This document shows, in pieces, positions 1-11,007 of a stretch of 64,000 bases of DNA (position 1 is its first letter; every line of letters starts with the position of its first letter). The notes beneath the pieces are model-generated. The model was not told where the DNA came from. It saw only the letters and a program-made list of their open reading frames with translations, and made no database searches. The translations under genes and the position numbers were made by a program. This DNA is from Eublepharis macularius (lineage: Eukaryota > Chordata > Lepidosauria > Squamata > Eublepharidae), in assembly GCF_028583425.1 (NCBI RefSeq), contig NC_072799.1, positions 91,436,217 to 91,500,216 of the forward strand, read 5' to 3'.

Positions 1-99
1 TACTGTTAATAAAGAAACTTTCAGGTTTAAGGAAACGATGTAAAATCAGCGAGCCTGTTGGGACTGTTATGCAGAAAGACTACCTTGCAATCTAGAAGC

Positions 100-715
100 T
101 AATAAGATTGAAGGGGCAGAACAAAAATGTGCAATTCTACTTACTGCTGTGGAGCAAAAACTTTTGCTGTTCTCCGTTCTTCAGTGGTATCTGCTGCACC
201 AAGTACTGAAAGTTATGATGAACTGATAGCTCCGTTGAAGACATATTTTTGCCCAAGACCATCTGTTACTCTACAGAGATTCTTTTAAGCATGACCAGTG
301 AGCCAGTGAAACAATAGCAGAATATATTGTAGAGGACATCACCTTGTGGAATATTGTGAATTTGGGGATCTCCTGGATGAACTGTAAACAAGACCCATAT
401 CCACTGCCTGCCACAAACCAGTTATTGTCTGTCCTAGCAGATGGAAAGATTTTTGCTAAACTTGATCTTGCTTAAGCCTATCAGCAACTGATAGTGGATG
501 ACCAAGCGGAAGATACCCAAACCATTGTCACACACAGAGAGGCTTTTTGTGTGAAACGACTTCAGTTTGGAATCTCTTTGGCACCTGGGATTTTTCAGTG
601 CTGCATGGAAACTTTGTTAGCAGGTATTCCTGGGGTTGTGCCTTACTTTGATATAGGGTTGCCAGCCTCCAGGCAGTGGCTGGAAATCTGGAATTACAAC
701 TGAATTTAGGGCCAT
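100..715 (+). pseudogene. Degraded Gypsy-type LTR retrotransposon, reverse transcriptase part
   Basis: From about 385 the translation reads DPYPLPATNQLLSVLADGK, then FAKLDLA, a stop, then AYQQLIVDDQAEDTQTIVTH, RLQFGISLAPGIFQ and MLLAGIPGVVPYFD-like residues. These are the LDLxxAYxQ and FGxxxAPxxFQ motifs of Ty3/Gypsy reverse transcriptases, and the sequence breaks off just before the catalytic YxDD would finish. An in-frame TAA sits in LDLA*AYQQ at about 474. Weaker similarity to a gag-like end may lie at 100-300. It is a dead, internally deleted copy. The chromodomain Gypsy tail at 40.5 kb may be the same lineage, which was not tested. Confidence 0.8.
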
Positions 716-1151
716 TGATGTCCATTCCCCAGGAGAAAATGGCAGCTTTGGACAGTTGGTACAATGTCATTATATCCTACTCAGGTTCCTCCCCTCCCCA
801 AACTCCGCCCTTTCCTGGCTTCACTGCCTAAATCTCCAGGAATTTCCCCGTCTGGAGCTGGCAACCATACTTTGATAATGTGTATATAATATAATATAAA
901 ATAGCTCCTCTAAGGTGCAACTCATGGATTGACTCCAAAAAACTCTGCAGAAGTTTGATCTTTCAGATCATGAATACCTTTAAACCATCGCTAGAGGTGA
1001 ACCTTTTAATACCTTGCCACAACCAGACTGATTAAGGTCCCTGAGACCTACCCCTTTCTAATACAGAATAGCCTGTTCTCCATTCTGCAAGGTAGCATCT
1101 GGATCAAGTAAAATACAGCCTTCCAAATATGTGCTAGTTCTGATTTAGCTA

Positions 1152-1387
1152 AGAGCCAAGCTACAAGTGACGCCTGACACAGGTTGGACACTTGTCTGCT
1201 TCCCTCAAGTTTTGATGGGAAATGTAGGCAGCTTGGTGGAATGTTGGACAAGTGACAGTTGAAAAGTTCATTGGACAGCAGTCAGAGAGCCAAGCTGCAA
1301 GATCAAGATGCCTACATTTCCCATCAAAACTTGAGGGAAGCTGACATGTGTCCAACCTGTGTCATTCGTCACTTGTAGCTTCACTCT
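1152..1387. mobile_element. Palindromic MITE, family A (possible PIF/Harbinger-like, TAA duplication)
   Basis: Arms of about 80 bp run from GAGCCAAGCTACAAGTGACG on the left to the inverted GTCACTTGTAGCTT on the right. The inner parts of the arms (CTCAAGTTTTGATGGGAAAT and its complement) match almost perfectly. TAA flanks both ends (1150-1152 and about 1387-1389), which would fit a 3-bp TWA duplication, but boundaries this short are uncertain. A second copy lies at 30.6-33.3 kb and is split by an L1. No coding capacity. Confidence 0.75.
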
Positions 1388-1554
1388 AAGTAACATTTAC
1401 ACTCACATTATCCAAATACTCCGTTTTCAACTTTACCCTGAATTTGTGTTTAGTTCGTCCTTCATCTTAAAAGGTTGGATTCCTTCCAGGATTGTCTTAT
1501 CATCATCCACTACAACAGCTTGCTCTCCTGAGCAGGCCATGCCACCTTGAAAAT

Positions 1555-1682
1555 GGGTGAAAGGATGTGGCTGGCTCACGGTCACCTAAAGGACTTACAC
1601 AGAAGGGCGGGGATTCGAACCTGGGCTTCCCAGATCCTAGTCCAACACTCTGAGCACTACACCATGCCAGCTTCCATTAGTA
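1555..1682 (-). repeat. tRNA-derived SINE, old copy
   Basis: Read on the minus strand it has a box A-like stretch (TGGTGTAGTGCTCAGAG) and a box B (GGTTCGAATCC), followed by the short body of a Sauria-type SINE. The missing tRNA 3' half and the SINE body argue against a real tRNA gene. Confidence 0.7.
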
Positions 1683-1689
1683 TTGTTCG

Positions 1690-2940
1690 GTAGAATGTGT
1701 AAAACAGAACTTTTCAGGAGGTTGTTTCTAGAGTAGGAAACGTTGCAGTTAATGTTTGATTAAAGATTCTGGGTTTTTGTATGTATTTTTTAATTTTGTA
1801 ACCCAGACTGTAAATTAAATTATAAATATTAAAATACCTGACATAAGATCTGATTCAGATTTTGATTTAATTATCCAAATGCAGATAATAGGCTTATTGG
1901 ATTTCATATCAGCTCTACATAGTCCATGGTACATGTTAGAACACTATTGATTAGTAACATTGGACAAGCTGGCCGTTTGGAATTTTTCATTTATAACCCC
2001 CTGAGAAGCTTCCAAGAAACTATAGGACTCCTTGGAACACAGTCTGAAAGCTACTGCCTTCTAAAAACTCGTGGTCATACTTACAGTGACTATGTAAAAT
2101 GCTTGCTTTTAAATACACAGTGAAATAGCAGCTTCCATAATATTTTTGATAAGGGTGGCATTTGGTAGATGGGGGAGGTAATATGCTTTAGGCTTCAGTC
2201 TTAAAATCACTTTGGAGTAATCCCCATTGAATAAAATAGGAATTTATGAGTATATCACTTAATCTTGCTCTCTTAATTGCTTTTGTCAAAAAAAGAGAGC
2301 CCACAATCTGTTTTTCGGGGGGAAAATGAGTTTCCTAATACTTACTTTTTAATTAAAACATCAAGCTGATATTTATATCTGTGTCAAAATGAAGACTGAA
2401 GCCAAATTCTCAAGTGGCTTTCATTCTTAGGGGTCTCCTGCATATATGTTAAAACCTTGAAAAGGTGCATTGGCAGGCAGTTCTTTGACAACACCTGTGA
2501 AATGTGCGAGACAGCTGTGGTAGCAATTTAAGACTTGCTTCTACCAGCCAAAGGACAAGTAAAGCTATATATGACGTAATTTGGGGCTGTATTTCCTAAC
2601 GGTTCCATTTTGCATGGGTTAAAAACAGATACACTGACTTCTACACAAATGCTGAAAGCCTCATAACTGGATTCTCTGAAATGATATCAGACATGCACTT
2701 TCCCTACAAAAAAGTTCCACTATCTATACATGAGGTTGCCCTTACTCTGTGTTGGTACTGTGGCTGAGTTGACATCAGCCTCTGTAAGACATGAGACGAA
2801 GCAGGTGATGGTCTTCATTCTATGCAAATAGGCATATTGCAACCAGACTTTGTTGTACCCAATATTTTGGTACAGATTATACATTTGTGTGTATCCACTA
2901 TCCATCCGACTTGTGCCAGTGCAGGGAAAAATGTATAGTC
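1690..2940. other. AT-rich intergenic or intronic stretch, no feature recognised
   Basis: AT-rich DNA without a supported gene. A short palindromic motif around 2210-2250 (AGTAATCCCCATTG...) resembles the core of an old short inverted repeat. The open frames here are short and lack conserved motifs. Confidence 0.5.
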
Positions 2941-2974
2941 TTGGATAAGGGTGGAAGACATTTTCAGCCAGCCA

Positions 2975-3477
2975 GTCAAGCAAGCCTTTACTGGCATATA
3001 TAAAATATAAAATTTTAAATACAGAGACTCCATGCAAAATGAGATTAAAATACAGATGGGAGCAGGGCAACAGGGCAGCAAAACCAGTACAGAATATTAC
3101 TTGTCAGGGCGTATAGCCATGGCACTGTAGAGAAACTTTGCTGCTATTTCAGTTATTTCCACATCTGGGTTGTCAAGCACGAACTGAACCTTAAAATCAT
3201 CAGAGAACTCTGAACGTTGGGCTAATATAGGATGTAGAAGATCCCGGCGTGGCGCCAGATAAAAAGGGCACTGGAGGAGAACATGGGAAACAGTTTCAAC
3301 ACAGTCCATCAAACAAGGACAACACCCGCTATAATAAGGAATCCCATGAAATCTGCCAGATGAAATGGCTGAAGGAAGAACATTAAATCTGGCCAGAGAA
3401 AAGGCTCTACGTAAATTGGGAGCCAGGAGTTGGTAAAGGTATACTGCTGGGAAACTTACATTAGGGAAAATCCCCAA
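2975..3477 (-). pseudogene. Non-LTR retrotransposon 3' end (C-terminal ORF2 and tail), clade not assigned
   Basis: The minus-strand frame 3477-3097 reads RAFSLARFNVLPSAISSGRF, then CCPCLMDCVETVSHVLL, then QCPFYLAPRRDLL. This is the Cys/His knuckle (CxC..H..C) found after the RT domain in several LINE clades. Below 3097 an AT-rich segment with GCCAGTAAAGGCTTGCTTGA on the minus strand looks like the element's 3' tail. It is 5'-truncated. The 4.1-4.65 kb remnant has the same architecture but a different sequence. Confidence 0.65.
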
Positions 3478-3765
3478 GTTTAGTGGAGAGCAAGTTCTAT
3501 TAGCAGAACTATAGAGAGTTTGTTACTCTAATCCCAAAAGACTGGATTTTATTTTTGAGAAGGCCTCAGACTCAGATAGCAGGGATAAAGATTCTATAGA
3601 TTAAGTTCAAGGAACTTATTTTAGCTTCAAAACGGGCTGACCAACTAGAGTTTTGCAAAAGCTAAGTCATCAGTTCACTTTTTTGGAGGTTCCAGAGGCT
3701 GCTTGGAGCCAGCCTTCTGTAAGTCTGATGTAAGCAACATTCCAGCTGGGCCTGTAAAGTACATG

Positions 3766-4026
3766 CAGGGCTTTTTTTCAGCAGGAACGCGGGGGAACGG
3801 AGTTCCGGAACCTCTTGAAAATGGTCACATGGCTGGTGGCCCCGCCCCCCTGATCCCCAGACAGAGGGGAGTTGAGATTGCCCTCCGTGCTGCCAAGTGG
3901 CACGGAGGGCAATCTCAACTCCCCTCTGTCTGGAGATCAGGGGGCGGGGCCACCAGCCATGTGACCATTTTCTCCGAGGGCAACCCACTGAGTTCCACCA
4001 CCTCTTTTCCCAGAAAAAAAGCCCTG
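3766..4026. mobile_element. Palindromic hAT-type MITE, family B, copy 1
   Basis: Terminal repeats CAGGGCTTTTTTTC and GAAAAAAAGCCCTG enclose a long hairpin. Its arms hold GGTCACATGGCTGGTGGCCC and CAGACAGAGGGGAGTTGAGA, inverted around 3890-3900. No clear 8-bp duplication remains at this copy, but sibling copies have one. Non-coding; open frames crossing it are artefacts of the palindrome. Confidence 0.85.
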
Positions 4027-4089
4027 GGTATACCTTACCTTAACTAGTCATTCTGTTATGTCCTGCTAGTTTTAATTAGTTTGCATTGT

Positions 4090-4650
4090 GCTTGTGGGGT
4101 GGTGGATATCTTTGTAGAATAGAATAGATTATTGTGTATGGCCATAGGCCTTCACAATCCAAAACCTTTCATTGAAAGACAAAAAAATACATGAATACAA
4201 ATATAATTACATGCATATAAATACAAATACATTAAAATGCATTTTACTTAAAATGTAAAAAAATAAACATTAAAACCAAATGGTTTCTACCAACTTATAA
4301 GACAACAATCTGTATCTGGTGTTTACTCTCCTAGTTGCCTCACTTGCCCTTATTTTCCTAGCAGCCAGGGCGTAGAGTGCCATTCTATTCGAAATAAAAG
4401 GGTCTGTGTATGAAAGTATAAAATTTAGTTTATCAAAATCAGATAGAAGATGGAGACCAGATAAAATATTTGCGTGAAATTTTCCATTTGGTTCCTGGTA
4501 TAAGGGACAGTTTAAAACGTAGTGTGGTAAGTCCTCAATTGAGGTTCCACAGATACATACACGCCAATCAATGGTTTTTTTGGGGAATTGCCCAAGTAGC
4601 ATCTCAGTTGGCACAGACTGGAAGCGTAATGACGTAAATTCTCCCCTGAG
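4090..4650 (-). pseudogene. Non-LTR retrotransposon 3' end, second copy type
   Basis: The minus-strand frame 4614-4270 contains VCICGTSIEDLPHYVLNCPL followed by a helical C-terminus, a CxC..H..C knuckle of a LINE ORF2. The AT-rich part 4090-4265 would be its 3' UTR (GGCCTATGGCCATACACAAT on the minus strand). 5'-truncated and non-functional. Clade not assigned; a Vingi-like or similar LINE is possible. Confidence 0.6.
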
Positions 4651-4704
4651 CTTAGATGTCTTTATACTGTCATGAAGTTGGTATGAAACCGAAATGCCTT
4701 ACAA

Positions 4705-4865
4705 CTAGAGATGGGCAGGATCTGAATTACGATACAAAAACCCCCACGATAATGTCAATCTTTCAATCGTGACCTGGTGGATCGTTGTCTTCCATGGCAA
4801 ACGATCCAGCAGTCGGGAGGAGGCTGGACTGGGGCAATCGTAATAGGATCGGAAAGCTAGACTTG
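4705..4865. mobile_element. Possible single terminal part of another hAT-like element
   Basis: TAGAGATGGGCAGGATCTGA followed by repeated ATCGT/ACGAT motifs resembles the terminal region of hAT elements whose ends read TAGRGRTGGGCA. The opposite end was not found. It could be an unrelated unique sequence. Confidence 0.35.
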
Positions 4866-4901
4866 CTGCTTTCCCCTCTTTCTAAAATGCTCACTGGAAC
4901 T

Positions 4902-5611
4902 ATCAAAAAGAGTCCAGTAGCACCTTTAAGACTAACCCATTTTATTGTAGCATAAGCTTTCGAGAATCACAGTTCTCTTTGTCAGATGCATGGAGGGCAA
5001 AAAGAAACTGGTCAGATACAGAGGAGGAGAGGGGAGGGCGGAGTAGATGCAAACAGTTCCTTCTGATATGGAGATGCAAACAGCTCCTTCCGATATGGAG
5101 ATCAGTTTGCTTCTGTAAAGGAAATCAGTTACTTTTGATAATGAGATAACCATTCATAGTCCCTATTCAGTCCCAGCTTGACAGAGTCAGATTTACATAT
5201 GAATTCCAATTCAGCAGTTTCCCATTGGATTTTGTTTCTGAAAGGTTTCTGTTGAACTACAGTGACCTTTAAGTCTTTGATGGAATGTCCTGGTAGATTG
5301 AAGTGTTCTCCCACTGGTTTCTGGACGTTGCCATTTCTAATGTCAGATTTGTGTCCATTTATTCTTTTGCGTAGAGGTTGGCTGGTTTGTCCAATGTACA
5401 GAGCAGAAGGACATTGTTGGCACATGAGGGCATATATCAGATTGGAGGATGAGCAGCTGTAAGAGCCAGAGACAGTGTAGTTGATGCCATTGGGTCCTGT
5501 AATTGTATTCCCTGGGTAGATATAAGGGCAGAGCTGGCATCTGGGTCTGTTGCAGGGCCTGGTGCCTGTGCTGGTGACTCTGCTAGCCGATTCATGATTC
5601 ACTTGAGACAA
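4902..5611 (-). pseudogene. Penelope-like element 3' end with GIY-YIG endonuclease domain
   Basis: The minus-strand frame 5611-5129 encodes 160 aa. It has the PLE cysteine motif CNRPRCQLCPYI, then LIYALMCQQCPSALYIGQTS and LRKRINGHKSDI, which is the GIY-YIG nuclease core with its Arg and His, then GEHFNLPGHS and a C-terminal ELEFICKSDS region. PLEs pair a telomerase-like RT with this nuclease (established knowledge); the RT is missing here. Downstream on the minus strand (4990-4902) lies the conserved terminal segment CTTAAAGGTGCTACTGGACT, also seen at 10.3-10.6, 12.7 and 21.25 kb. That ties those small repeats to this family. The hammerhead-like core is decayed here (CTGACAA). Confidence 0.85.
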
Positions 5612-7790
5612 GGTACTTTGGCAAGATAAAGGCTTTTAATAGGGGAGGGGGACAGGTGTACAGCACTCCCTTGCCACAGAGGAAACAAAATAACAGTCCC
5701 TTAATTTAGGGGAAAGGCACACAGCAATCCTTTAATTCAGGAGAAACAAAAACAATGACCAGCTCACCCTTACGAAGCTCCAGTGCAGGCAGCCTGGCTA
5801 GGTCTCTTCCTCCTGATGTTACAGGCTGGGCCTCTGCTCACCAGGCACAGCTTCCAGGACCAGCAACTCCTGGCAGTCTGTCAGGTCAAGCTGGCCTGAG
5901 GCCACTGTCCGTACCTGGCATTCTGCTTCTAGAGAAATAAGACAGTAGGCGGCCTCTACCTTAGCCTGAACATCAGAAATCATTTTCTTAGCGTTAGGAA
6001 CGCGTACATTTCTTAATGAGCTGTGGGTTTTGGTTGCATTACAATTAGCAAAGATGTGACTGCGTATCCCTAATTAAAGTAAGTAATTGGTCAAAACTTT
6101 TGCTTCAAATATAGACCATCATTATCCACCCTTTTGTATATTCTAGATCAGTATTATTTCCCAGTTTTATGTCCCAACATGGCACACAGTTTTCACATCC
6201 CTTGCTGGTGACTGGAACCTTCTATCATTTCTGGGCTCTTGTTTCTCTTGAAGGCTGCTATGACCCCCCTCCCTTTAAAACAACTTAAATGGCACTAGAG
6301 ACGTTTTTAAATTCAAAAATAACAAAATATTTTATTTAACATAGGTGGGAAAGGACAGGTGAAATCAGGGTTGAAAATTTCTGAGGTAACTCAATATAGA
6401 AAACTCTGAGGTAAAATCAGCACAAGCACAGACTTAAGGTCTAATGTTTCAGACTAATAAGACTTTCTTAAGCTCTTAACAGTTAACTTAAGTCTTTATA
6501 TTGAGATGCTTCTCTTCCAGTGTTTTCCCAAACACTCTAGTACACTTTCCTTGAATATTCTGTGACTCTTGGTTTCCAGAAGGGTGGTACCCTCTTTCCA
6601 GTACCCAGCCCCATTCTGTTGAAACACCAGGACTCATCTTGAGTTTTTAACTGGTCTCCAAAGGCAGTTTCTAACCACACCTGACTGGGGATCTCCTCAC
6701 TTTTCAGAGCTAACTCCCTGTTTGACTGGGTAGGGAAATTCTTCTCTCAGTAGAAGATCTGTCTCCTTTCTTTGGCTCAAATGGGAGTCTGGGCCTACTT
6801 CCCAAACTTCCTTGCCGTCTTTCCTCCAGTTCTCCCTTTGTGTTAAACTGCCCTCAGTCAGGGATGAATCTCAAAACTGTTAGTACTCGACCCCTCTTGG
6901 CTAGGGCTGAAATCTCAGCATCCACTTCAGAAGTCTTTCTCTGTTCAGCTCATGCTACCCAATCAGATTCCTCGGAGTAGCCTGCCTCTCAAGGCTCTCT
7001 TTCTTGAAGAATTAACCTTTCGCAATCCTTCAGCGGTTTGTACAGCACTTCTAAGCTTTTAAATAGTGCAGTCCATCACAGCTGCTCATGTGCTTTTCTC
7101 TCAATTTGTCCCCTGTGAGCCACTGGTTGTATATCCATCCCATCCAGATTTAAAATTCTGTCAAAAGTGGCATCTGTTTTTATTTTTTAAAAAGTACCAA
7201 AATGCTTCTTTGGTTAAATTTGGAAGTGCCGTTTAAATGCCACTGCCTGCTTGAAGGAGTAGAGATTGCTATGAAAAAGTGCAGGGCATAAACTCCATGC
7301 ATGTCGTGTTCTTCCACTATCACCAACAAGAATCAAAAGCATCTATCTTAATTTACAAAGTATAAACATCCTGTCAATATGTTTGAACTCATGCATGGTG
7401 TATGGGATATTGATGAATTTCATCTAATCCTGACTAGTAGCCTGGAGGAGAAGAGATCTTAAGTGACGGTGTGGACAAGACTGCAGAAAAGAAAAACCTC
7501 TAGCAGTTGGAAATGAGGTTGGTCACAAAAAATAATGCTGTGAGATCCCATAGAAAACAAGAGTAAATATCGAATCAGGTTTGCACATGCAAAATGCACA
7601 AGGCACAGTGATGAAACACCTTGATTGACAGACAGGTGAAGTACCCACGGCCTGCTATTACACATATCTTAGATGGACTTCCCAATAAAATTATTCAAGT
7701 ACAAATAATTCAAATGCCAAGATGGGCTATGTAGAGATTCTTTGACTAGGACAGGGGTTAGCAGCCTTTAATAACTAAATAGCCAAAGTT
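5612..7790. other. 2.2 kb stretch with no recognised gene
   Basis: Mixed composition. The 5755-5940 open frame has no recognised domain. The 6270-7100 part is pyrimidine-rich in places and could be an old LTR or LINE remnant, but I see no defining motif. Confidence 0.4.
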
Positions 7791-7794
7791 AGTC

Positions 7795-7945
7795 AGAGAC
7801 AGCCAATGTAGTGTAGTGGTTATAATGTCAGACTAGGATTTGGGAGAATGAGGTTCGAATCCCAACATTGCCATGGAAACTCACTGGGTGAATTCACTGG
7901 GCCAGTCACATATCCTCAGCCTAACATACTCCACAAGAGAAGACA
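7795..7945 (+). repeat. tRNA-derived SINE (Sauria type), truncated
   Basis: GCCAATGTAGTGTAGTGGTT (box A region) and GAGGTTCGAATCCCA (box B) are spaced as in a tRNA, followed by the GGGCCAGTCACA body. It is cut at its 3' side near the opposite-strand SINE at 7955. Confidence 0.8.
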
Positions 7946-7954
7946 ACAATGTAC

Positions 7955-8212
7955 TAATAATAAGATTTGATTTATATACTGCTCTTCTGGATCAACTTAA
8001 TGCCCACTCACGGTGGTTTACAAATTATGTTGTTGTTATCCTTATGACAATCAACCTGTGAGGTGGGGGGGGGGGAGCTGAGAGAACTCTGAGAGAGCTG
8101 TGACTGACCTAAGGCTACCCAGCTGGCTACAAGCGGAGGAGTGAGGAATGAAACCTGGCTCTCCAGATTAGAGTTCTGCTGCTCTTAACCACCACATCAA
8201 ACTGGCAAATTG
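7955..8212 (-). repeat. Sauria-type SINE, near full length
   Basis: On the minus strand it reads AGTTTGATGTGGTGGTTAAG, a box B-like GGTTTCATTCC, a body with GACTGACC-type motifs and GAGAGTTCTC, then the BovB-like 3' end with TATATAAATC. The copy at 62.9 kb is the same family. A G/C homopolymer sits at 8064-8076. Confidence 0.8.
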
Positions 8213-8215
8213 TAA

Positions 8216-9529
8216 GCTGCTTTAGGTTCCATTGGTGAGAAAGGAAGGGAATACATGAATTAAATAAAATAAATGAGTAATACTCAAAATTCAGAGCAAG
8301 AGATCAACAAAGAGCCCATATAAGAAAGCTCACTTGCATAACTGAAACTAAGATATTGATGAATAATCTATAAACTTTCTGCAGTCCAAATACTGATTGA
8401 GTGCCCTTTTTTAGGAAGTCTTCCCCCCAGAAGAAATACACATTTCCTGTATAGACGTTTTTCTTTGAAATTCCAAGCAGTTACTCCAGTCTAAGCCCAT
8501 TGAAATAAATTGGTTTAGACTGGAGTAAGCCTGCTTGGGATTTCACTGTTAATGTGCTGGCATAAATCCATGCAAGGCTTGCACTTGGGACTTGTGAACT
8601 GAATTGCCTTTATCCTTCCAGTTTTTTAAAATTATCAATATAATATAACTGAACTGCCTTTATTCTTTATTCTTGCAGTTTTTGTATTATCAAAAGACCT
8701 TGTGATCTTGATGTTATCAATATGGCCTGTCTCTAGGTCCTAATGTTCCAAAGCTTGCTTTGGGCCAAGGCTGCTAACTGCACCTTGCATAGATCTGCCA
8801 GGGGGGCCTTTCTGTGCCCCAAAGGGTTCCAAAGAGGAAGTAGATGGAATGTGTTCCGGTTTCAGTGTTTATATTTTCAGTAACTGGTTATAAATAGCAA
8901 CAGGCCATCTTCTTTCATCGCTGTATTTTCTGTATGTATAAAACGTTGTTTGGGATATTTCATGGATTGACAGGAGCTTCTTTACGCCTGTTAAATTTGA
9001 TTAATTGAGCATGATCTGAATTGAGGGGTGACTAATTTTGTATTGTTTGTGTTGAAGAACAGTAATTCTTCAACACAATAAAAGGGCTGATCATTCTATG
9101 ATAAATCTGCATGAAAAGATACAGACAACAGGAAGCTACATCGATAGTTACATTGGAAGCATAAATACTAGAAATCTAAACTTGGTGGGTTAAAATGTCA
9201 TATTTGGTGAAAACACTGAGATATAAGATAAGGAAGTGGAATTGGAAAATAATTTGGATCCTCTAGAAATTGAACTTGTTATGACAAGGCGCTGAAAGAG
9301 CTTGTAGAACACTAAAAAGAAATTGGATGTCTCGAGTATTATTTAAAAACAAAAGCTTTATCTCCCTATTATTAGAATAAACACATTGGAATGAAAAGGG
9401 AAAACAAAGGATTTCCTGGTTTCTGTTTCTTAAGCCCTGATCTATAATGTACATTATGCTACTTAATATGTGTTACAACACATGCTTTTATTGATTTCCT
9501 ATACATTATACATTAGTTTTACGTACACT
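8216..9529. other. Stretch without a gene; one short inverted repeat
   Basis: Around 8476-8530, TTACTCCAGTCTAAGCCCAT and its inverted partner TTTAGACTGGAGTAA form a short hairpin like that of a small MITE. The rest is AT-rich and unrecognised. Confidence 0.45.
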
Positions 9530-9543
9530 TACTTATACTTACA

Positions 9544-9809
9544 GAAGAGCTCCATGGCGCAGAGTGGTAAGCTACACTACTGCAATCCTGGTGGGAGCTG
9601 GGTTCAGGTAGCCGGCTCAAGGTTGCCTCAGCCTTCTATCCTTCTGAGGTCAGTAAAATGAGTACCCAGTTTCCTGGGGGCCAAGTGTAGCTGACTGGGG
9701 AAGGCAATGGCAAACCACCTCATAACAAAAAGTCTGCCAAGAAAACATCGTGATGCAACGTCCCCCCATGAGTCAGTAATGACTTGGTGCTTGCACAGGG
9801 GACTACTTT
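9544..9809 (+). repeat. tRNA-derived SINE with a 14-bp target-site duplication
   Basis: TGGCGCAGAGTGGTAAGC (box A) and a degenerate box B (GGGTTCAGGTAGC) are followed by GGGGAAGGCAATGGCAAACC and the 3' part GACTTGGTGCTTGCACAGGG. TACTTATACTTACA flanks both sides exactly (9530-9543 and 9810-9823), so both ends are well defined. This family differs from the Sauria-type SINEs in the window. Confidence 0.85.
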
Positions 9810-10339
9810 TACTTATACTTACACTTAAAGTAGTACTTTGTTCTGTGATTTTTAAAGTGCTTTGCCAGAACAATCCATACTTTTGTGTTTTATTTTAACA
9901 GACTGATGTGTCTACAACATCAAAATCAGAAGAAAGATTACTTTTAAAAGATCACCAGAAGCCAGTGTGTAGAAAACATTAAATGTTTTGGCTGATGAAA
10001 GGAACAGCTCAGATATCATCTCAGACTGTGATTCTATGGGAGTTTTACTCACTTGTCCTAATAAGTTTGTTTTAACTAGCAAGTACTGAGCAGAACCCGT
10101 GGTTTGAAGCAGGGTGACAAATCAAAGTTTGTATTATGTTTGGCATAATGTCCAAATAACAAACCATAGTTATGTTCCTTGCCACCCCTCTGGAAGGTAT
10201 GGTAGTTAGAGACTGAGCAGATGGAAGATAAAAGTGGACAAGGAGCACCAAACATTGATTTGCCTGTATGCTTGAAAGTGTATTTAAAATAGTTTTTGTT
10301 GTTGTTTTAATGTTAGCTACCATGAGCCTGCATACAGGG

Positions 10340-10430
10340 AAAATAGTAAAGAGTCCAGTAGCACCTTTAAGACTAACCAACTTTATAGTAGCATAAGCTT
10401 TCAAGAGCCACAGCTCTCTTCGTCAGATGT
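10340..10430 (-). mobile_element. PLE terminal segment, left arm of an inverted pair
   Basis: The minus strand reads CTGACGAAGAGAGCTGTGGC, then TCTTGAAAGCTTATGCTACT, then GGTGCTACTGGACTC. It is the inverted twin of 10446-10537, forming a hairpin with arms of about 90 bp. The GAAA segment is preceded by T instead of C, so the terminal stem II pair is weakened. Confidence 0.8.
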
Positions 10431-10445
10431 CATAGCAAGTTCCAT

Positions 10446-10565
10446 GCATCTGACGAAGAGAGCTGTGGCTCTCGAAAGCTTATGCTACTATAAAGTTGGT
10501 TAGTCTTAAAGGTGCTACTGGACTCTTTACTATTTTGCTACTACAGACTAACATGGCTAACTCCT
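10446..10565 (+). mobile_element. PLE terminal segment with hammerhead-ribozyme-like core
   Basis: Same terminal repeat as next to the PLE nuclease at 4.9 kb: TTAGTCTTAAAGGTGCTACT and GGACTCTTTACTATTTTGCT, then ACAGACTAACATGGCTAAC. PLE terminal repeats are known to carry minimal hammerhead ribozymes, and this copy keeps the core intact (see 10450-10488). Non-coding. Confidence 0.82.
10450..10488 (+). ncRNA. Candidate minimal hammerhead ribozyme (PLE type)
   Basis: CTGACGA (CUGANGA box) at 10450-10456, one extra A, a perfect 6-bp stem GAGAGC/GCTCTC with loop TGTG, GAAA at 10474-10477, a two-pair helix III (GC, loop TTAT, GC) and TAC at the expected cleavage position. The extra A between the CUGANGA box and stem II departs from the canonical core. 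Such small variants, thought to work as dimers, are described for metazoan PLEs. Activity is inferred, not shown. Confidence 0.6.
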
Positions 10566-10869
10566 CTGGATCTTTGACCATACAGGGAAAGGTACAATTT
10601 AACTGTCACACACTTATAACACATTAGAATCAACACTGAAGGGGCTCAGATGTAGTTGGAGTCAGCATATTGATGAGCCCCCCCCCCCCCCCGCAAATCA
10701 CAAAGCTCTGGAGTCTGACAATTATTAAAGAGCACCGATCATTTTGACACTCCTTAGCTCTGGATTCAAATTGCTGACTCAGCCCTTCAAATGGAAACTT
10801 TGTATCCATCCAAACAAAAGTGACCAAAACCACCATAGGGCTACCTTTTTAATACTAACTCTTAATGAC

Positions 10870-10950
10870 AGGATGTTTGGGAGGTCTTTCATTCATAGGG
10901 TCACCATAGGTCAGAGGTGACTTGATGGCACACAACACACACTAATATAT
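10870..10950 (+). repeat. BovB/RTE-type 3' tail
   Basis: TTCATTCATAGGGTCACCAT, then AGGTCAGAGGTGACTTGATG, then a CACACAACACACAC simple tail match the end of squamate BovB-related elements. The minus-strand copy at 50.64 kb has the same motif. Confidence 0.65.
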
Positions 10951-11007
10951 GCATATGATGTGAACTACCGTGTCCAGAGTTACAGGTAAATGACTTCTAG
11001 TTCTCGG

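Noticed and set aside
3703..4047. 114-codon open frame, and similar frames at 22.9, 35.7, 52.6 and 58.7 kb
   Set aside because: Each coincides with a hairpin MITE; the repeated peptide (for example RQRGVEIALRA) is only the translation of the repeat.
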